A stretch of DNA of 64,000 nucleotides from Pontibacter ramchanderi (GCF_002846395.1 NZ_PJMU01000001.1:1426001-1490000); one strand, 5' to 3'. Positions 6,946 to 16,338 are shown, counted from the first letter of the stretch. Program-made: numbers and translations. Notes: a model not told the origin generated them from the letters alone.

Positions 6946-8753
6946 AATTTTAGTAGGATGCGTTTGGTGGTGAATGTATGATGGTCGGTTTCAATTCGGA
7001 TAGTGTATAAGCCCGGCGCTAGCCTGGGAAGTTGTATGGGCTCTTGCCAGACCGTTGCTTTATGACGCAAAATCTCGCGCCCGGTTACGTCGTAGAGCGA
7101 AAAAGAACGGTAAGGCCCGGAAAAATGGAGTATACCGGTATTCGGGTTAGGGTATACCTGCAGACTCGCCTCTACTGCCTCTTCCTCCAGACCCAATGCC
7201 TGGCCCGCCATAACAGGGCGCAGCATCACGGCACCGGTATTCACGCTGTCCTGTTGCCAGCCGCTGACTACGGTGTTGTAAAACAAGCGGCCAGTAGCAC
7301 CGGCATTGCGGTCAAACCCGATGTTCAGGTATAAAGTAGCAGGCTGACTGAAGCCAACATAAAACGTCCCCTCTACCGGTACCGGCTGATTCAACTCAAC
7401 TTCATAAAAGGTGTTAAGCCCTTCGTTCTGCTGCACCGGAAACGACTGTTCGTGCAGCGTGCGTCCCGGGTGTCCATTGTCATCAGCCCATATTCTGAAA
7501 GTGATCGCAACATTGTTATGCCTCACCCCTACCTGCGGGAAATGCACCCGGAAGGCTCGCACCATGTCTGCAGTGGCCACCTCGAAGCGCTGTGCCACCT
7601 GGGTATTGCCATAGGTATAGAGGCTGCTGTAACCGGCTTCGGCTGTACCATCGTCCAAGGCGAAGTAGTCGCTGAAGGTAGTGCGCTGCAGGGTGCTGTC
7701 GTTGGCACGTTGGCGGGCGTTCTGCTCCTTGGTGTCGAGCCAGAAACCGTGCTGCAGCACGAAGCCCTCCGGATTAAGGTTGAGGTTGTTGATGCGCGGT
7801 GTGGCCGTGATCTGGCGCTGTCGGGCCTGTCCAGGTATGAGCCCTTCTTCGCGCTGAAAGGTGTCGGCTGGTGTAGTGCCCACCTGCTGGATGAAGGCCC
7901 GCCAGCCGATGGCGCCGGGCAGGTCACCAAGGTTGTTCAAACTAGCAGAGATTTCATCGCGCAGGTATAGGTCGGGGTTGGCCAGGAACTGACGTGCAGG
8001 CACGGCACTGTAGTCCATAAGGGATGTTACGCTTTCGCTGATGCCGATGTCGCGGGTCGTGTTCTGGCCGCGGCGGCGGTTACGGTCCAGCTCCACATAG
8101 TCCAGGTTCCAGACATCGCGCATGGCATTGCGGGTGCCTTCCGTCCGGAAGCGGAACTGGAATTCGTTATGCAGAAAACGTTGCTCCCGCACGGCTACCC
8201 AAGCCTGGGCAAACTCCGTTACCAGTCCCGGTGCAGGTTGTTGCCATACCTGCACCCAACTGCCATTCGCATCCTTAAACTCCAGGCGCAGCAGACGTGG
8301 GTTGTTATTGTTGCGCTCCGGTGCGCTCCCAAGCCCACCCGACTGCCAGTAAAAGCTCAGGTATACGGAGTCGGCCGGTGTAAGCCCACTTAGCTTAATG
8401 GACTGGGAAGTAAGCGTATCGGTTGGTCCGCCAATATTGCTGCCATAGGGGTCTCCCTGTGCATTAAGCCCGTCGAAAGTGGCAACATTGCGGGTAAGGG
8501 GCCGCAGTGCGAAGCGGTTGTTGACGTAAGTGCCGCCATTGATCCAGTAGGCTGGATCGGGGGTAATGGAGGCACCGGAAAAATCGTCGAAAAAAGGAAG
8601 GGAAAGGTGGTTGCTTTCTGTTCGGAGCTGGTAGGGACTGGCTGTAGGTATACGCTGCGGATCCTGCTGCAAGGGCGTCAGGACGCCCTGCGCCGAGGCA
8701 AAAGAGCCACAACACAGCAGTACTAGCGTAAACAGAAACCTTCTTATACCCAT
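6942..8753 (-). CDS. Secreted protein with T9SS type A sorting domain
   Basis: A 603-residue exported protein. It has an N-terminal Sec signal peptide (MGIRRFLFTL... ending near ASAQG) and a C-terminal T9SS type A domain of about 80 residues, containing LQVYPNPNTG, SLYDVTGREI, LAPGLYTIRI and a basic KRILLKL end. The central 500 residues are rich in Asn, Tyr and aromatic strands, suggesting beta-sandwich domains. No catalytic motif was recognised. T9SS cargo is exported across the outer membrane and anchored or released after removal of the sorting domain. It precedes the rhodanese gene with a 4-bp overlap. Confidence 0.88.
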   Translation of the reverse strand: MGIRRFLFTLVLLCCGSFASAQGVLTPLQQDPQRIPTASPYQLRTESNHLSLPFFDDFSGASITPDPAYWINGGTYVNNRFALRPLTRNVATFDGLNAQGDPYGSNIGGPTDTLTSQSIKLSGLTPADSVYLSFYWQSGGLGSAPERNNNNPRLLRLEFKDANGSWVQVWQQPAPGLVTEFAQAWVAVREQRFLHNEFQFRFRTEGTRNAMRDVWNLDYVELDRNRRRGQNTTRDIGISESVTSLMDYSAVPARQFLANPDLYLRDEISASLNNLGDLPGAIGWRAFIQQVGTTPADTFQREEGLIPGQARQRQITATPRINNLNLNPEGFVLQHGFWLDTKEQNARQRANDSTLQRTTFSDYFALDDGTAEAGYSSLYTYGNTQVAQRFEVATADMVRAFRVHFPQVGVRHNNVAITFRIWADDNGHPGRTLHEQSFPVQQNEGLNTFYEVELNQPVPVEGTFYVGFSQPATLYLNIGFDRNAGATGRLFYNTVVSGWQQDSVNTGAVMLRPVMAGQALGLEEEAVEASLQVYPNPNTGILHFSGPYRSFSLYDVTGREILRHKATVWQEPIQLPRLAPGLYTIRIETDHHTFTTKRILLKL

Positions 8754-8803
8754 ACCTTGGTTATATAAAATACGCCCGCCACAAAGCGTAGCGGGCGCAC
8801 CTA

Positions 8804-9580
8804 TTAGTCTATACCTTGCACAGGCTCCTCACCGGCCACCCAAAGGTCCACCAGCTCGCCTGTTCGTATCTTGGCTTTCACGTCTGCGATCGGACGCTGA
8901 CGAATGACAGTGCCATCCGGCTTACCGCTGCCCGCCACATAAATGATGTTACCCAGCTGCAGCTTCTGACCCACAAGCAGTACCGAGGCTTCGTCGAGCG
9001 GCATACCTACCACATCCGGCACTTCAAACTCGGTATTGCCCAGGCCATCGCCTACATGCAGGTCTACCACGGCACCTTTCGGCACCAGATCGCCTGGCTG
9101 TACTTCTTTTCCGTCCACAAACTGCTTCAGCACGGCGCCATGCTGCAAGTCGGGCACGTTGGTGATCTTACCGCGACGCAGGCTGTAGCTTTTCAGGATC
9201 AGTTCTGCATTTTTCACCGAACCATCAATCAGCTTAGGCATCTTGATCATCGGCGGGTTTTTCATGTTGATGCTGATGTAGATCTTGCGGTTCTCCTTTA
9301 CTTTGGAGCCCGGCGACGGGTCTTGCGTCAGAATCTCGAAAGGCTTGTATTCCGGGTGATAGCTGGAGTCGTTTACGAAATAGCGTAGGTTCTGTTCTTC
9401 CAGAAAAGGCTCCGCATCCGGCAGCTGCATGCCCGTGATTTTAGGTACCGAAATGGTCTCGCCATGGTTTGTAGCCGACGGCAGGTATAGGTAGAAGAAT
9501 CCGAAGATCAATCCCGCCACGATCACTCCCATCAAGGCCAGGTGCACCAGCACTCCCACAAATGAATTCGTCTTTAGCAT
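8804..9580 (-). CDS. PASTA domain membrane protein
   Basis: A short cytoplasmic N terminus is followed by one transmembrane helix (about residues 9-32) and then three PASTA-like repeats, recognisable by the recurring VP(K/D)xxGMxLxxA and RQxPxxG patterns (for example VPKITGMQLPDA and VPDVVGMPLDEA). PASTA domains usually bind peptidoglycan or muropeptides and occur on kinases or PBPs. Here there is no kinase or transpeptidase domain, so the 258-residue protein is an isolated periplasmic sensor or anchor. The neighbour encodes a D-Ala-D-Ala ligase, in keeping with a cell-wall context. Confidence 0.9.
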   Translation of the reverse strand: MLKTNSFVGVLVHLALMGVIVAGLIFGFFYLYLPSATNHGETISVPKITGMQLPDAEPFLEEQNLRYFVNDSSYHPEYKPFEILTQDPSPGSKVKENRKIYISINMKNPPMIKMPKLIDGSVKNAELILKSYSLRRGKITNVPDLQHGAVLKQFVDGKEVQPGDLVPKGAVVDLHVGDGLGNTEFEVPDVVGMPLDEASVLLVGQKLQLGNIIYVAGSGKPDGTVIRQRPIADVKAKIRTGELVDLWVAGEEPVQGID

Positions 9581-9592
9581 TTATATTTTATT

Positions 9593-9800
9593 GTTGATTG
9601 TTCGCCCCATAGGGGCTTTTGTTGATTGTTTATTGTTGGATTGCTGATTGTTAATTGTTGATTGTTAAAAGATGGAGTAGGCTTCGTAGGGACAGGTCGC
9701 GACCTGTCCGAATCGTGCACCGAAATTCCCCTCCTCGAAGGGGCAGGGATGGGTGAATCATGCACCCAACAATCAACAATTAACAACCAACAATTTAACT
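9593..9800. repeat. Intergenic repeat bounded by inverted TTGTTAATTGTTGATTGTT copies
   Basis: The 19-mer TTGTTAATTGTTGATTGTT (9648-9666) recurs inverted at 9768-9786. Further TTGTTGATT-type units lie outside the left arm. Between the arms are the perfect 18-bp palindrome GACAGGTCGCGACCTGTC (9691-9708) and a CCCCTCC/GGGGCAGGG hairpin (about 9727-9752). No ORF is present. The arrangement resembles a small non-autonomous element or a composite of dispersed repeats. The TTGTTGATT unit also occurs at 52.98 kb and 57.6 kb. Confidence 0.6.
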
Positions 9801-12521
9801 ATTCCTCGCCTTATACCCCTGCAACTCTTTGGCTCGCTCGTTGCGCTCCACACCAAAAGTCAAAATCCTGTCGATGAACTCGTAGGGCTTATAGCCGTTA
9901 ATGGCGGTCTGGTGGAAGATGCAGGTGGCTGGGGTCATGCCGGGCAGGGAGTTCACCTCGATGATGATGGTCTCCACCTCGTCGTTTTCCAGCACGCGCA
10001 CAAAGGCGTCGATGCGGGCATAACCTTCAATGTTCAGGATCTGGGCCACGCGCTTCAGGTCCTCTTTCACCTGGTCCGATATCTTCTGGCGGCGCTCCGG
10101 GTCGGTGGCATAGCGGGCTGGGGTGATGTTCTGCCCCTCCCCTGCCAAAAACTTCTCTTCCAGCGACAGCACCTCGCCCTCGGCTAAGGCTTCGGAGGCT
10201 TCGAACACCTCGTACTCCACCGTGCCATCTGGGTTATACCTTGTCAGCAAACCGCCAGTGATCTCGAGGAAGTGCTTCGCGCCGTTTTTGCTGATGAGCG
10301 TCTCTACAAGGAAGCCCTGCTTGTTCGGGAATTCCTCTTTAAAGCCCAGCGACAAGGTACGGGCGCATTCTGTGTCCAGTTCCTCCATCTCCCGGAAGAT
10401 CAGGGTTGTGAAGGCGTCTAGTTCTGCGCGGTTCTTGATCTTTTTCACAGCCGAGCTACAGCCATCATCGGCTGGCTTGGCGATGAACGGATAGCGGAAC
10501 TCCGATTCGAGACTCTGATAGAAAGCTTCTTTATCTTTTTGCCAGTCGTCCTTCCAGGCCATACGGTGATGTGCTACCGGTACGCCGTGTTTGGCCAGGA
10601 TTTCGTTGGTGTCGTATTTGTTGATCGTGATCTGCGACGAGCTGATGCCGGAACCGTTGTAAGGTATAGCCAGCTTCTCGAGCTCCTGCTGCAGGGCACC
10701 GTCCTCACCCGGACGACCGTGCAGGGCAATGAACACCGCATCCACCATATTCTGCAACTGGCTATAGGTGATGCGCTGTGGCTCCTCCAGGCTCTTGCCA
10801 GTATACTTGCGGGTAATTCCTTCCGCCTCCCGGATGATCTCCTGCAGCACCGGGTGCGGCTTACCGCCCTGCTCGAAGTACAGTACTTTCTCCTTGATGT
10901 CGTCGGCATTGTCTTTCAGCATGATGTTGATCGGAATGCTGTAGAGACGATGCTCCTCGTTGCTACCCGTCAGAAAGATCGGCAGCGGCTCGTATTTGGT
11001 TGAGGAAGAAAGTTTTTCGTAAATGTTACGACCGCTCTCTACCGAAATATGTCTTTCAGAAGAATAACCACCCATGATTACACCCACGCGGATCTTGTCG
11101 TGGCGGTGGGCGTTTTCTTCGCGGATCGCATTGTCCAGCTGGCTCAGCAGCCTGGTCAGGGTCACGGTGTCTTTACCGGTCTTGAGTCGCTCTGCCACCG
11201 AAGTACGGATGATATAGGTCAGGAACTGCGACGGGTTCAAACCGATCTCAGCCGCCTGATGGAAGAAGAACGATGAAGGCAACATACCTGATGTCGTGTT
11301 CGGGTCATTCAGGAAAATGGTACCATCTTCCGAAAGGAAGCCATCGAGACGGGCGTATACGTTAAAGCCAAGATCCACGAACAATTTGCTGCAGTTCTTG
11401 CGGATCTCTTGGATCTGCTCGCTTGGCAGGTTGATCGGCGTGATCTTACGGGCCAGGCCCGGCAGGTATTTGGAGCGGTAGTCGAACACCTCGCTGCCCT
11501 TCACAATTTCGGTCGGTGGCAAGGCGATTGGCGCACCTGTCTCGTCCTGCACCACGATGCAGGAGAACTCGCGCCCTTTAATGAAAGCCTCTACCAGCAC
11601 CTGTTGCTCATGCTCTACGCTTGTCAGCACGATCGTTTCAGTATCGGTTGAGGCGAAGGTATGGTTGATGTGGTTCAACAGCTCCTCTGGGTGATATAGG
11701 ATCTTACCATCCTCGAGTACAACCGGCATGCCGATGCCCTCGCGGATGTCAACCAGCTGCTTCATGCTGGCCACCTGTTTCTCCTCGCCCAGCGCCTGCC
11801 ATTGCGCTTTGTAAATATTCTTGGTAAAGAAACTGCGGTCCATGCCCTGCTCAAAAAGCTCGTAGTTGTGCTCCTTGATAATGGACACGCCAATAGAAGA
11901 ACCCTGATGCGGGGCCTTGAGTACCAGCGGCAAACCTAAATCTGCCACAAGCGACTCGAACAGCTGCTGGCGGTTGCTTACATCTTTCCACTCCGCATAC
12001 TGCACCTTGCGGTAATCCGGCGTTGGGAAGCCGTGCTGCTTGAGCATTTCCTTTTGCGCGGCTTTGTCTATACCGATGGAGGAAGGCAGTATGCCTGATC
12101 CGGAGTAAGGAATGTGGTACCACTCGAGTAAACCCTGAATGCTGCCGTCCTCACCGTACGGTCCATGCAGGGCGAGGAAAGCAAAGTCGAAGTGGTTTTT
12201 GAATTCGTGCGGCAACAGGCGCTTGCCGGCTTTGGCAATGATGCGGTCCTGCTCCTCGATGCTCAGTTCGCCCAGCGACTCCAGGTAGATCTGCAGTCCG
12301 TGCTCACTCTCCGGCAGAGCCTCCACTGGTGGGTAAAAGTCGCGGATGGTGCCTTTGTAAATGTACTGCCAGTCCAGCAAGATGAAATTGCCGAGGCTGT
12401 CGGCAAACACCGGAACGGCTTCAAAAAGGGCTTTATCGAGGTTATCGTACACGGTACGGCCGCCTGCGAAAGAAATCTCGCGCTCACGGGACGGTCCGCC
12501 AAAAATTATTCCTACTCTCAT
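9795..12521 (-). CDS. ddl: Double-length D-alanine--D-alanine ligase
   Basis: The 908-residue protein contains two complete Ddl-like ATP-grasp units, roughly residues 1-445 and 477-908. Each starts with a GG(P/Y)SxER(E/H)IS signature and contains an HGxxGEDG motif. Ddl joins two D-Ala molecules for peptidoglycan precursors, and a normal enzyme is 300-370 residues. In the second unit the metal-binding motif reads EVNSLPGMTPA, as expected; in the first it reads NDPNTTSGM, with Glu replaced by Asp, so the two halves may not be equally active. The start at 12521 begins directly with the conserved MRVGIIFGG; the ATG six codons upstream is less likely. The PASTA gene lies downstream. Confidence 0.88.
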   Translation of the reverse strand: MRVGIIFGGPSREREISFAGGRTVYDNLDKALFEAVPVFADSLGNFILLDWQYIYKGTIRDFYPPVEALPESEHGLQIYLESLGELSIEEQDRIIAKAGKRLLPHEFKNHFDFAFLALHGPYGEDGSIQGLLEWYHIPYSGSGILPSSIGIDKAAQKEMLKQHGFPTPDYRKVQYAEWKDVSNRQQLFESLVADLGLPLVLKAPHQGSSIGVSIIKEHNYELFEQGMDRSFFTKNIYKAQWQALGEEKQVASMKQLVDIREGIGMPVVLEDGKILYHPEELLNHINHTFASTDTETIVLTSVEHEQQVLVEAFIKGREFSCIVVQDETGAPIALPPTEIVKGSEVFDYRSKYLPGLARKITPINLPSEQIQEIRKNCSKLFVDLGFNVYARLDGFLSEDGTIFLNDPNTTSGMLPSSFFFHQAAEIGLNPSQFLTYIIRTSVAERLKTGKDTVTLTRLLSQLDNAIREENAHRHDKIRVGVIMGGYSSERHISVESGRNIYEKLSSSTKYEPLPIFLTGSNEEHRLYSIPINIMLKDNADDIKEKVLYFEQGGKPHPVLQEIIREAEGITRKYTGKSLEEPQRITYSQLQNMVDAVFIALHGRPGEDGALQQELEKLAIPYNGSGISSSQITINKYDTNEILAKHGVPVAHHRMAWKDDWQKDKEAFYQSLESEFRYPFIAKPADDGCSSAVKKIKNRAELDAFTTLIFREMEELDTECARTLSLGFKEEFPNKQGFLVETLISKNGAKHFLEITGGLLTRYNPDGTVEYEVFEASEALAEGEVLSLEEKFLAGEGQNITPARYATDPERRQKISDQVKEDLKRVAQILNIEGYARIDAFVRVLENDEVETIIIEVNSLPGMTPATCIFHQTAINGYKPYEFIDRILTFGVERNERAKELQGYKARNS

Positions 12522-12833
12522 GGTATGCAAAGGTAACAAATACGCTCAGTATTTTAAGGGGCAAAAGATACAGGATGCTTTTGGAAATACATAGCAAATT
12601 CGGGATTTATGATTGTTTGCTATAGGTATAACGTTAAGGCGTAGGGAAAATTCAATGTTTAACCAAGGGGGAGTTCGTTTAGCGGGGTGCCTGCTAGCGT
12701 TGTTGAAGTTACTTATGCCGTTGAGCGTCTTCGCTTGTGACGGCTATGGTGGGGCGGTATAGGTACTTTGTAGCGACGGCTGTAGCGGGTATAGCAACTG
12801 ATTTGTTTCATGGCTTCGCCTGTGCGGCGGGCA

Positions 12834-12862
12834 CTTCCTTTTTCCTTGATGAAAAAAGGAAG
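12834..12862. repeat. Purine/pyrimidine hairpin repeat
   Basis: CTTCCTTTTTC and GAAAAAAGGAAG form an 11-bp stem around CTTGAT, followed by CAAAAAAATCAAG. I have seen similar wording in other Cytophagales intergenic regions, so it is probably a dispersed repeat rather than a terminator. Confidence 0.45.
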
Positions 12863-13033
12863 CAAAAAAATCAAGACGATTTTGAACTCGCTGACCGCTC
12901 AAACAAAAAATCGTCGTTTATGCACATGGCTAATGCTATACCTTCGTAGGCTCAGGGGCAAGTTAGTTTTACTATACCTGCCAGGGGTCATGTGCTACAA
13001 AGCTTATACCTGTTGAATGGCAATAGCAGAAAG

Positions 13034-13061
13034 TCCCCCTTTGAAGGGGGCAGGGGGATGA
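13034..13061. repeat. GC-rich hairpin repeat, copy 1 of three in this gap
   Basis: CCCCCTT-TGA-AGGGGGCAGGGGG pattern followed by GATGACAATCGTGCAC. The same architecture is seen at 9727-9766. Confidence 0.6.
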
Positions 13062-13118
13062 CAATCGTGCACAGGAAACTGCAGCCACAAAGTTTATACC
13101 TTAGAATGGCAATTACAG

Positions 13119-13158
13119 ATTCCCCGCCTTGGAAAAGGAGGGGTAGGGGTGGTTGGAC
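13119..13158. repeat. GC-rich hairpin repeat, copy 2
   Basis: TTCCCCGCCTTGGAAAAGG followed by AGGGGTAGGGGTGGTTGG. It has the same CCCC...GGGG(T/C)AGGGG layout as its neighbours. Confidence 0.55.
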
Positions 13159-13270
13159 CCGGTATCTGCCAAAATCCTGTTAATCCTCTAATCCTGTAAA
13201 TTCTTGGGGTAGGGGCCCTATAGAAAGATTCAGACAAACATGGCAGGAGGATGACAATTATATCCTTAGC

Positions 13271-13312
13271 GCCCACCCCTGCTCTTAGGGGAGGGCTGGG
13301 GTGGGGTAAATC
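13271..13312. repeat. GC-rich hairpin repeat, copy 3
   Basis: CCCACCCCTGCTCTTAGGGG then AGGGCTGGGGTGGGGTAAATC. It appears as the reverse orientation of the family and ends just before the pgk promoter. Confidence 0.55.
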
Positions 13313-13325
13313 ATACCCTTTTCCC

Positions 13326-13333
13326 TATATTTG
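13326..13333 (+). promoter_or_regulatory. -7 promoter box of pgk
   Basis: TATATTTG matches TAnnTTTG exactly. No TTTG is present 19 bases upstream. The predicted transcript start near 13340 would give a 5' leader of about 70 bases to the ATG at 13412. Confidence 0.5.
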
Positions 13334-13411
13334 TCCAACCATTTACACATACCGGAAACAAAAACTCCGCAAAAACGAAAAACGAGTAAGACTAACGAAA
13401 AAGACAAGTAC

Positions 13412-14611
13412 ATGAGAACTGTAGACGCGTATAACTTTGCCGGCAAGAAAGCTTTGGTCCGGGTGGACTTCAACGTGCCCCTCGATGCTGACTACCGCAT
13501 TACCGACGACACCCGCATCCGCGCGGCCGTGCCGACTATCCAGAAAATATTGAACGATGGCGGCGCTGTCATCCTGATGTCGCACCTCGGTCGTCCGAAA
13601 ACCGGGCCGGAAGAGAAATACTCGCTGCGCCACCTCGTGGACCGTCTTTCAAAGGAATTCAACACTACCGTCAAGTTTGCCACCGACTGCGTAGGCCCTG
13701 AAGCGGCACAGTTGGCCCAGGACCTGAAGCCGGGCGAGATCCTGCTGCTCGAAAACCTGCGCTTCCACAAGGCCGAGGAAAAAGGCGATCTGGAATTTGC
13801 ACGTGAGCTCTCCACGCTTGGCGATGTGTATGTGAACGATGCCTTCGGAACTGCGCACCGCGAGCACGCCTCTACTGCCGTAATCGCCCGCTACTTCCCG
13901 AACGACAAGGTGATGGGCTATGTGATGCACGCAGAACTCGACAATGCCCGCCGCGTGATGGACAACGCCGAGCGTCCTTATACCGCCATTATGGGTGGTG
14001 CCAAAATCTCCGACAAGATCCTGATCATCGAGAAGCTGATGGACAAGGTGGACAACCTGCTGATCGGTGGTGGCATGAGCTATACCTTCGTGAAGGCGGA
14101 CGGTGGCGAGATCGGTTCTTCGCTGGTGGAGGAAGACAAAGTGGAGCTGGCAAGACGCCTCATTGCAATGGCCCGCGAAAAAGGGGTGAATCTGATGATC
14201 CCGGTTGATTCGATCATCGCTGATGAGTTCAGCAACGAAGCCAACGTGGACACTGCCCTCAGCCACCACATCAAACCGCTCTGGATGGGCCTCGACATCG
14301 GACCTAACGCCCGCGAAATGTACGCCGACGTGATCCGCAACTCGAAGACCATCCTCTGGAACGGCCCGATGGGTGTATTTGAAATGTCGAACTTCTCGGT
14401 AGGAACTGAAGCCGTGGCCGAAGCGGTGGTAGACGCCACCCGCCGTGGTGCCTACTCGTTGATCGGCGGTGGCGACTCGGCCGCAGCCGTGAACCAGCTG
14501 GGTTACGCCGACCGCGTGTCTTACGTGTCGACTGGCGGTGGTGCCCTGCTCGAGTACATGGAAGGCAAGACGCTACCAGGTGTGGCAGCCATCGAACGCG
14601 ATGATTATTAA
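13412..14611 (+). CDS. pgk: Phosphoglycerate kinase
   Basis: This glycolytic enzyme transfers phosphate between 1,3-bisphosphoglycerate and ADP in the cytosol. Signature segments appear in order: [10 protein letters not shown] near the N terminus, SHLGRP, the hinge [25 protein letters not shown] and the nucleotide-binding [10 protein letters not shown]...[10 protein letters not shown]. At 399 residues it has the usual bacterial length. The start at 13412 (MRTVDAYNF) was chosen over an in-frame upstream ATG because that leader is highly basic and overlaps the promoter region. The gene is monocistronic, with its own promoter and a strong terminator. Confidence 0.98.
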   Translation: MRTVDAYNFAGKKALVRVDFNVPLDADYRITDDTRIRAAVPTIQKILNDGGAVILMSHLGRPKTGPEEKYSLRHLVDRLSKEFNTTVKFATDCVGPEAAQLAQDLKPGEILLLENLRFHKAEEKGDLEFARELSTLGDVYVNDAFGTAHREHASTAVIARYFPNDKVMGYVMHAELDNARRVMDNAERPYTAIMGGAKISDKILIIEKLMDKVDNLLIGGGMSYTFVKADGGEIGSSLVEEDKVELARRLIAMAREKGVNLMIPVDSIIADEFSNEANVDTALSHHIKPLWMGLDIGPNAREMYADVIRNSKTILWNGPMGVFEMSNFSVGTEAVAEAVVDATRRGAYSLIGGGDSAAAVNQLGYADRVSYVSTGGGALLEYMEGKTLPGVAAIERDDY

Positions 14612-14670
14612 GGATTAAACTAAAGGTATAGCACGAGCACCCTTGTTCGCGCTATAGAATTATCAAGATA

Positions 14671-14705
14671 AAAATCCCCCGCTGCTCCCGGTAGTGGGGG
14701 ATTTT
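14671..14705 (+). terminator. Terminator of pgk
   Basis: AAAATCCCCC pairs with GGGGGATTTT across a loop of about 15 bases. It lies 60 bp after the stop and ends in TTTT. Confidence 0.8.
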
Positions 14706-14827
14706 GCTAAGCGGTAGCCAAAAGTACTTCTCACCCACTTCTGCCTGCCGCTAAATCATACCTGACCACACCGGTGCTTCTTTAGCTCTGATGCCCGGCT
14801 TTATCAACCAAGAGCAAGAGACTGAAC

Positions 14828-16036
14828 ATGAAAATTTATACCCTGTTGCTGGCGTTCCTGCTGGCCGGTTCCGCTGCGGCTGTGGCACAAACCCCGGAAG
14901 GAAATCCTCCTCTATTTAACTTCAAACGTGGCGTAGGCCTGGTAACGCCAGACAGTTCCTTTTCCATCAACATGCGTTTTCGTGTGCAAAGCCGGGCCAT
15001 CTACAACTCAACTTCAAAGGATGATTTTGGGGTGTCGGAATATGAGATGCGGGTGCGCCGCCTGCGCCTGCGCTTCGAGGGTTTTATGTACTCACCCAAA
15101 CTGACCTACAACATCCAGCTCTCTTTCTCACGGGGCGACATGGATTGGAGCTTACGCGACGATACCTACATCAACATCAGCCCCAATGTGGTGCGCGATG
15201 CCGTGGTATACTACAAGCCAAATGACCAGTGGCAGTTCGCCTTCGGGCAGACCAAACTCCCCGGCAACCGCCAGCGGGTGATCTCATCAGGCGATCAGCA
15301 GTTTATCGACCGCTCCATCGTCAACATAGGCTTTAACATCGACCGCGACTTTGGTTTTCAGGCTGTCTACAACAACAGCATCGGCACTTTTCATTACCTG
15401 ATCAAAAGCGCGCTGACGGCTGGCGAGGGTCGCAACGTATTCTCGACTGACGGTGGTCTTGCCTATACCGGACGTGTGGAGCTCCTCCCCTTTGGCAGGT
15501 TCACCAACGGCGGCGACTACTTTGAAGGCGATCTGGAGCGCGAGCCTACCCCAAAGCTTTCGCTGGCCGGCGGTATGAGCCATAACGAAGACGCACGCCG
15601 CATCGGGGGCCAGATAGGGCGCGACCTGTATGAGCAAACCGATATCCAAACTTATATTTTCGATGGACTACTTAAGTACAAAGGCATGGCCCTGTACGCC
15701 GAATACATGGCCCGCGAAGCCGACAACCCGGTCACTCAGAATGCAGCAGGACAGCAACGCAACATTTTAACCGGCCGTGGGCAAAACTACCAGCTGAGCT
15801 ACATTTTCCCAAGCAACGTGGAATTGGCCGGTCGTTACTCGCGCGTTACCCCTAATCAGGAAGTGCGAGCCTTCGAAAACACGGAAGAGGCTTACCTGGT
15901 GGGCGTAACCAAATACCTGCGTGCTCACCGCCTGAAACTGCAGGGCAATGTGGGCTATCATTCCCAGAACCCGTTCCTGCCTGTGAACAACGACTACCAT
16001 TGGTCGGCCGGTTTACAGATAGAGCTGGGCATCTAA
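14828..16036 (+). CDS. Porin of the OprO/OprP (phosphate-selective porin) family
   Basis: A 402-residue outer-membrane beta-barrel protein. It has a typical signal peptide (MKIYTLLLAFLLAGSAAAVAQ). Alternating strands follow, with the family landmarks INMRFRVQSRA, RVRRLRLRFEG and YNIQLSFSRGDMD near the N terminus and a C-terminal strand ending WSAGLQIELGI. The family forms trimeric channels; members in Bacteroidota are not necessarily phosphate-specific, so I do not assign a substrate. It stands alone, about 220 bp after pgk, and no recognisable promoter was found. Confidence 0.88.
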   Translation: MKIYTLLLAFLLAGSAAAVAQTPEGNPPLFNFKRGVGLVTPDSSFSINMRFRVQSRAIYNSTSKDDFGVSEYEMRVRRLRLRFEGFMYSPKLTYNIQLSFSRGDMDWSLRDDTYINISPNVVRDAVVYYKPNDQWQFAFGQTKLPGNRQRVISSGDQQFIDRSIVNIGFNIDRDFGFQAVYNNSIGTFHYLIKSALTAGEGRNVFSTDGGLAYTGRVELLPFGRFTNGGDYFEGDLEREPTPKLSLAGGMSHNEDARRIGGQIGRDLYEQTDIQTYIFDGLLKYKGMALYAEYMAREADNPVTQNAAGQQRNILTGRGQNYQLSYIFPSNVELAGRYSRVTPNQEVRAFENTEEAYLVGVTKYLRAHRLKLQGNVGYHSQNPFLPVNNDYHWSAGLQIELGI

Positions 16037-16116
16037 CCACCCGAACAGGTATAGCAACGCGTTATAAAATTGCGTATTCAGGATAATGTCCGGAACTTGC
16101 GGACTGAAAAAGACAA

Positions 16117-16338
16117 ATGGAAGAGCAGAAAAATAACCCCTTGCACGGCAAAACGCTGGAGCGCATCCTGGTGCAGCTTGTCGATTACTATGGTTGGGAT
16201 GAGCTGGGGTATAAGATCAACATCAACAGCTTTAATAACAACCCGAGCATTAATTCGAGCCTAAAGTTTTTGCGGAAAACCCCCTGGGCACGAGAGAAAG
16301 TGGAAGAACTCTACATCAGAACATTTTACAACCAATAG
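16117..16338 (+). CDS. VF530 family small DNA-binding protein (DUF2132)
   Basis: A 73-residue protein that is almost entirely the conserved VF530 domain: [11 protein letters not shown], a [10 protein letters not shown] segment, and [17 protein letters not shown] near the C terminus. The family is described as a double-stranded DNA-binding fold, but its cellular role is unclear. The start is the ATG at 16117. It is followed after 21 bp by an SRPBCC gene, and the two probably share a transcript. Confidence 0.93.
   Translation: MEEQKNNPLHGKTLERILVQLVDYYGWDELGYKININSFNNNPSINSSLKFLRKTPWAREKVEELYIRTFYNQ

Larger units (their letters stand above)
12522..13325. other. Repeat-rich intergenic region without a convincing gene
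   Basis: About 800 bp between the divergently oriented ddl and pgk. ORFs here are short, low in coding character and interrupted by repeats. Visible elements are the hairpin at 12834-12862, three CCCC/GGGG hairpin elements at 13034, 13119 and 13271, an AATCCTGTTAATCC-type tract near 13185-13205, and AGGTATA-motif copies at 12624, 12936, 12973, 13005 and 13095. Confidence 0.7.

Noticed and set aside
9795-12521. Frameshift or assembly error joining two ddl genes
   Set aside because: The frame is continuous through a sensible linker and both halves differ in sequence, so it reads as a genuine duplication-fusion rather than an artefact.
12737-13183. Small plus-strand frames in the ddl-pgk gap as genes
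   Set aside because: They run through hairpin repeats, have no conserved-looking domain and change frame at each repeat.
13649-14269. A 206-codon frame antisense to pgk
   Set aside because: The pgk motifs on the plus strand are complete. The antisense protein has only a His- and Val-rich composition typical of reversed coding DNA.
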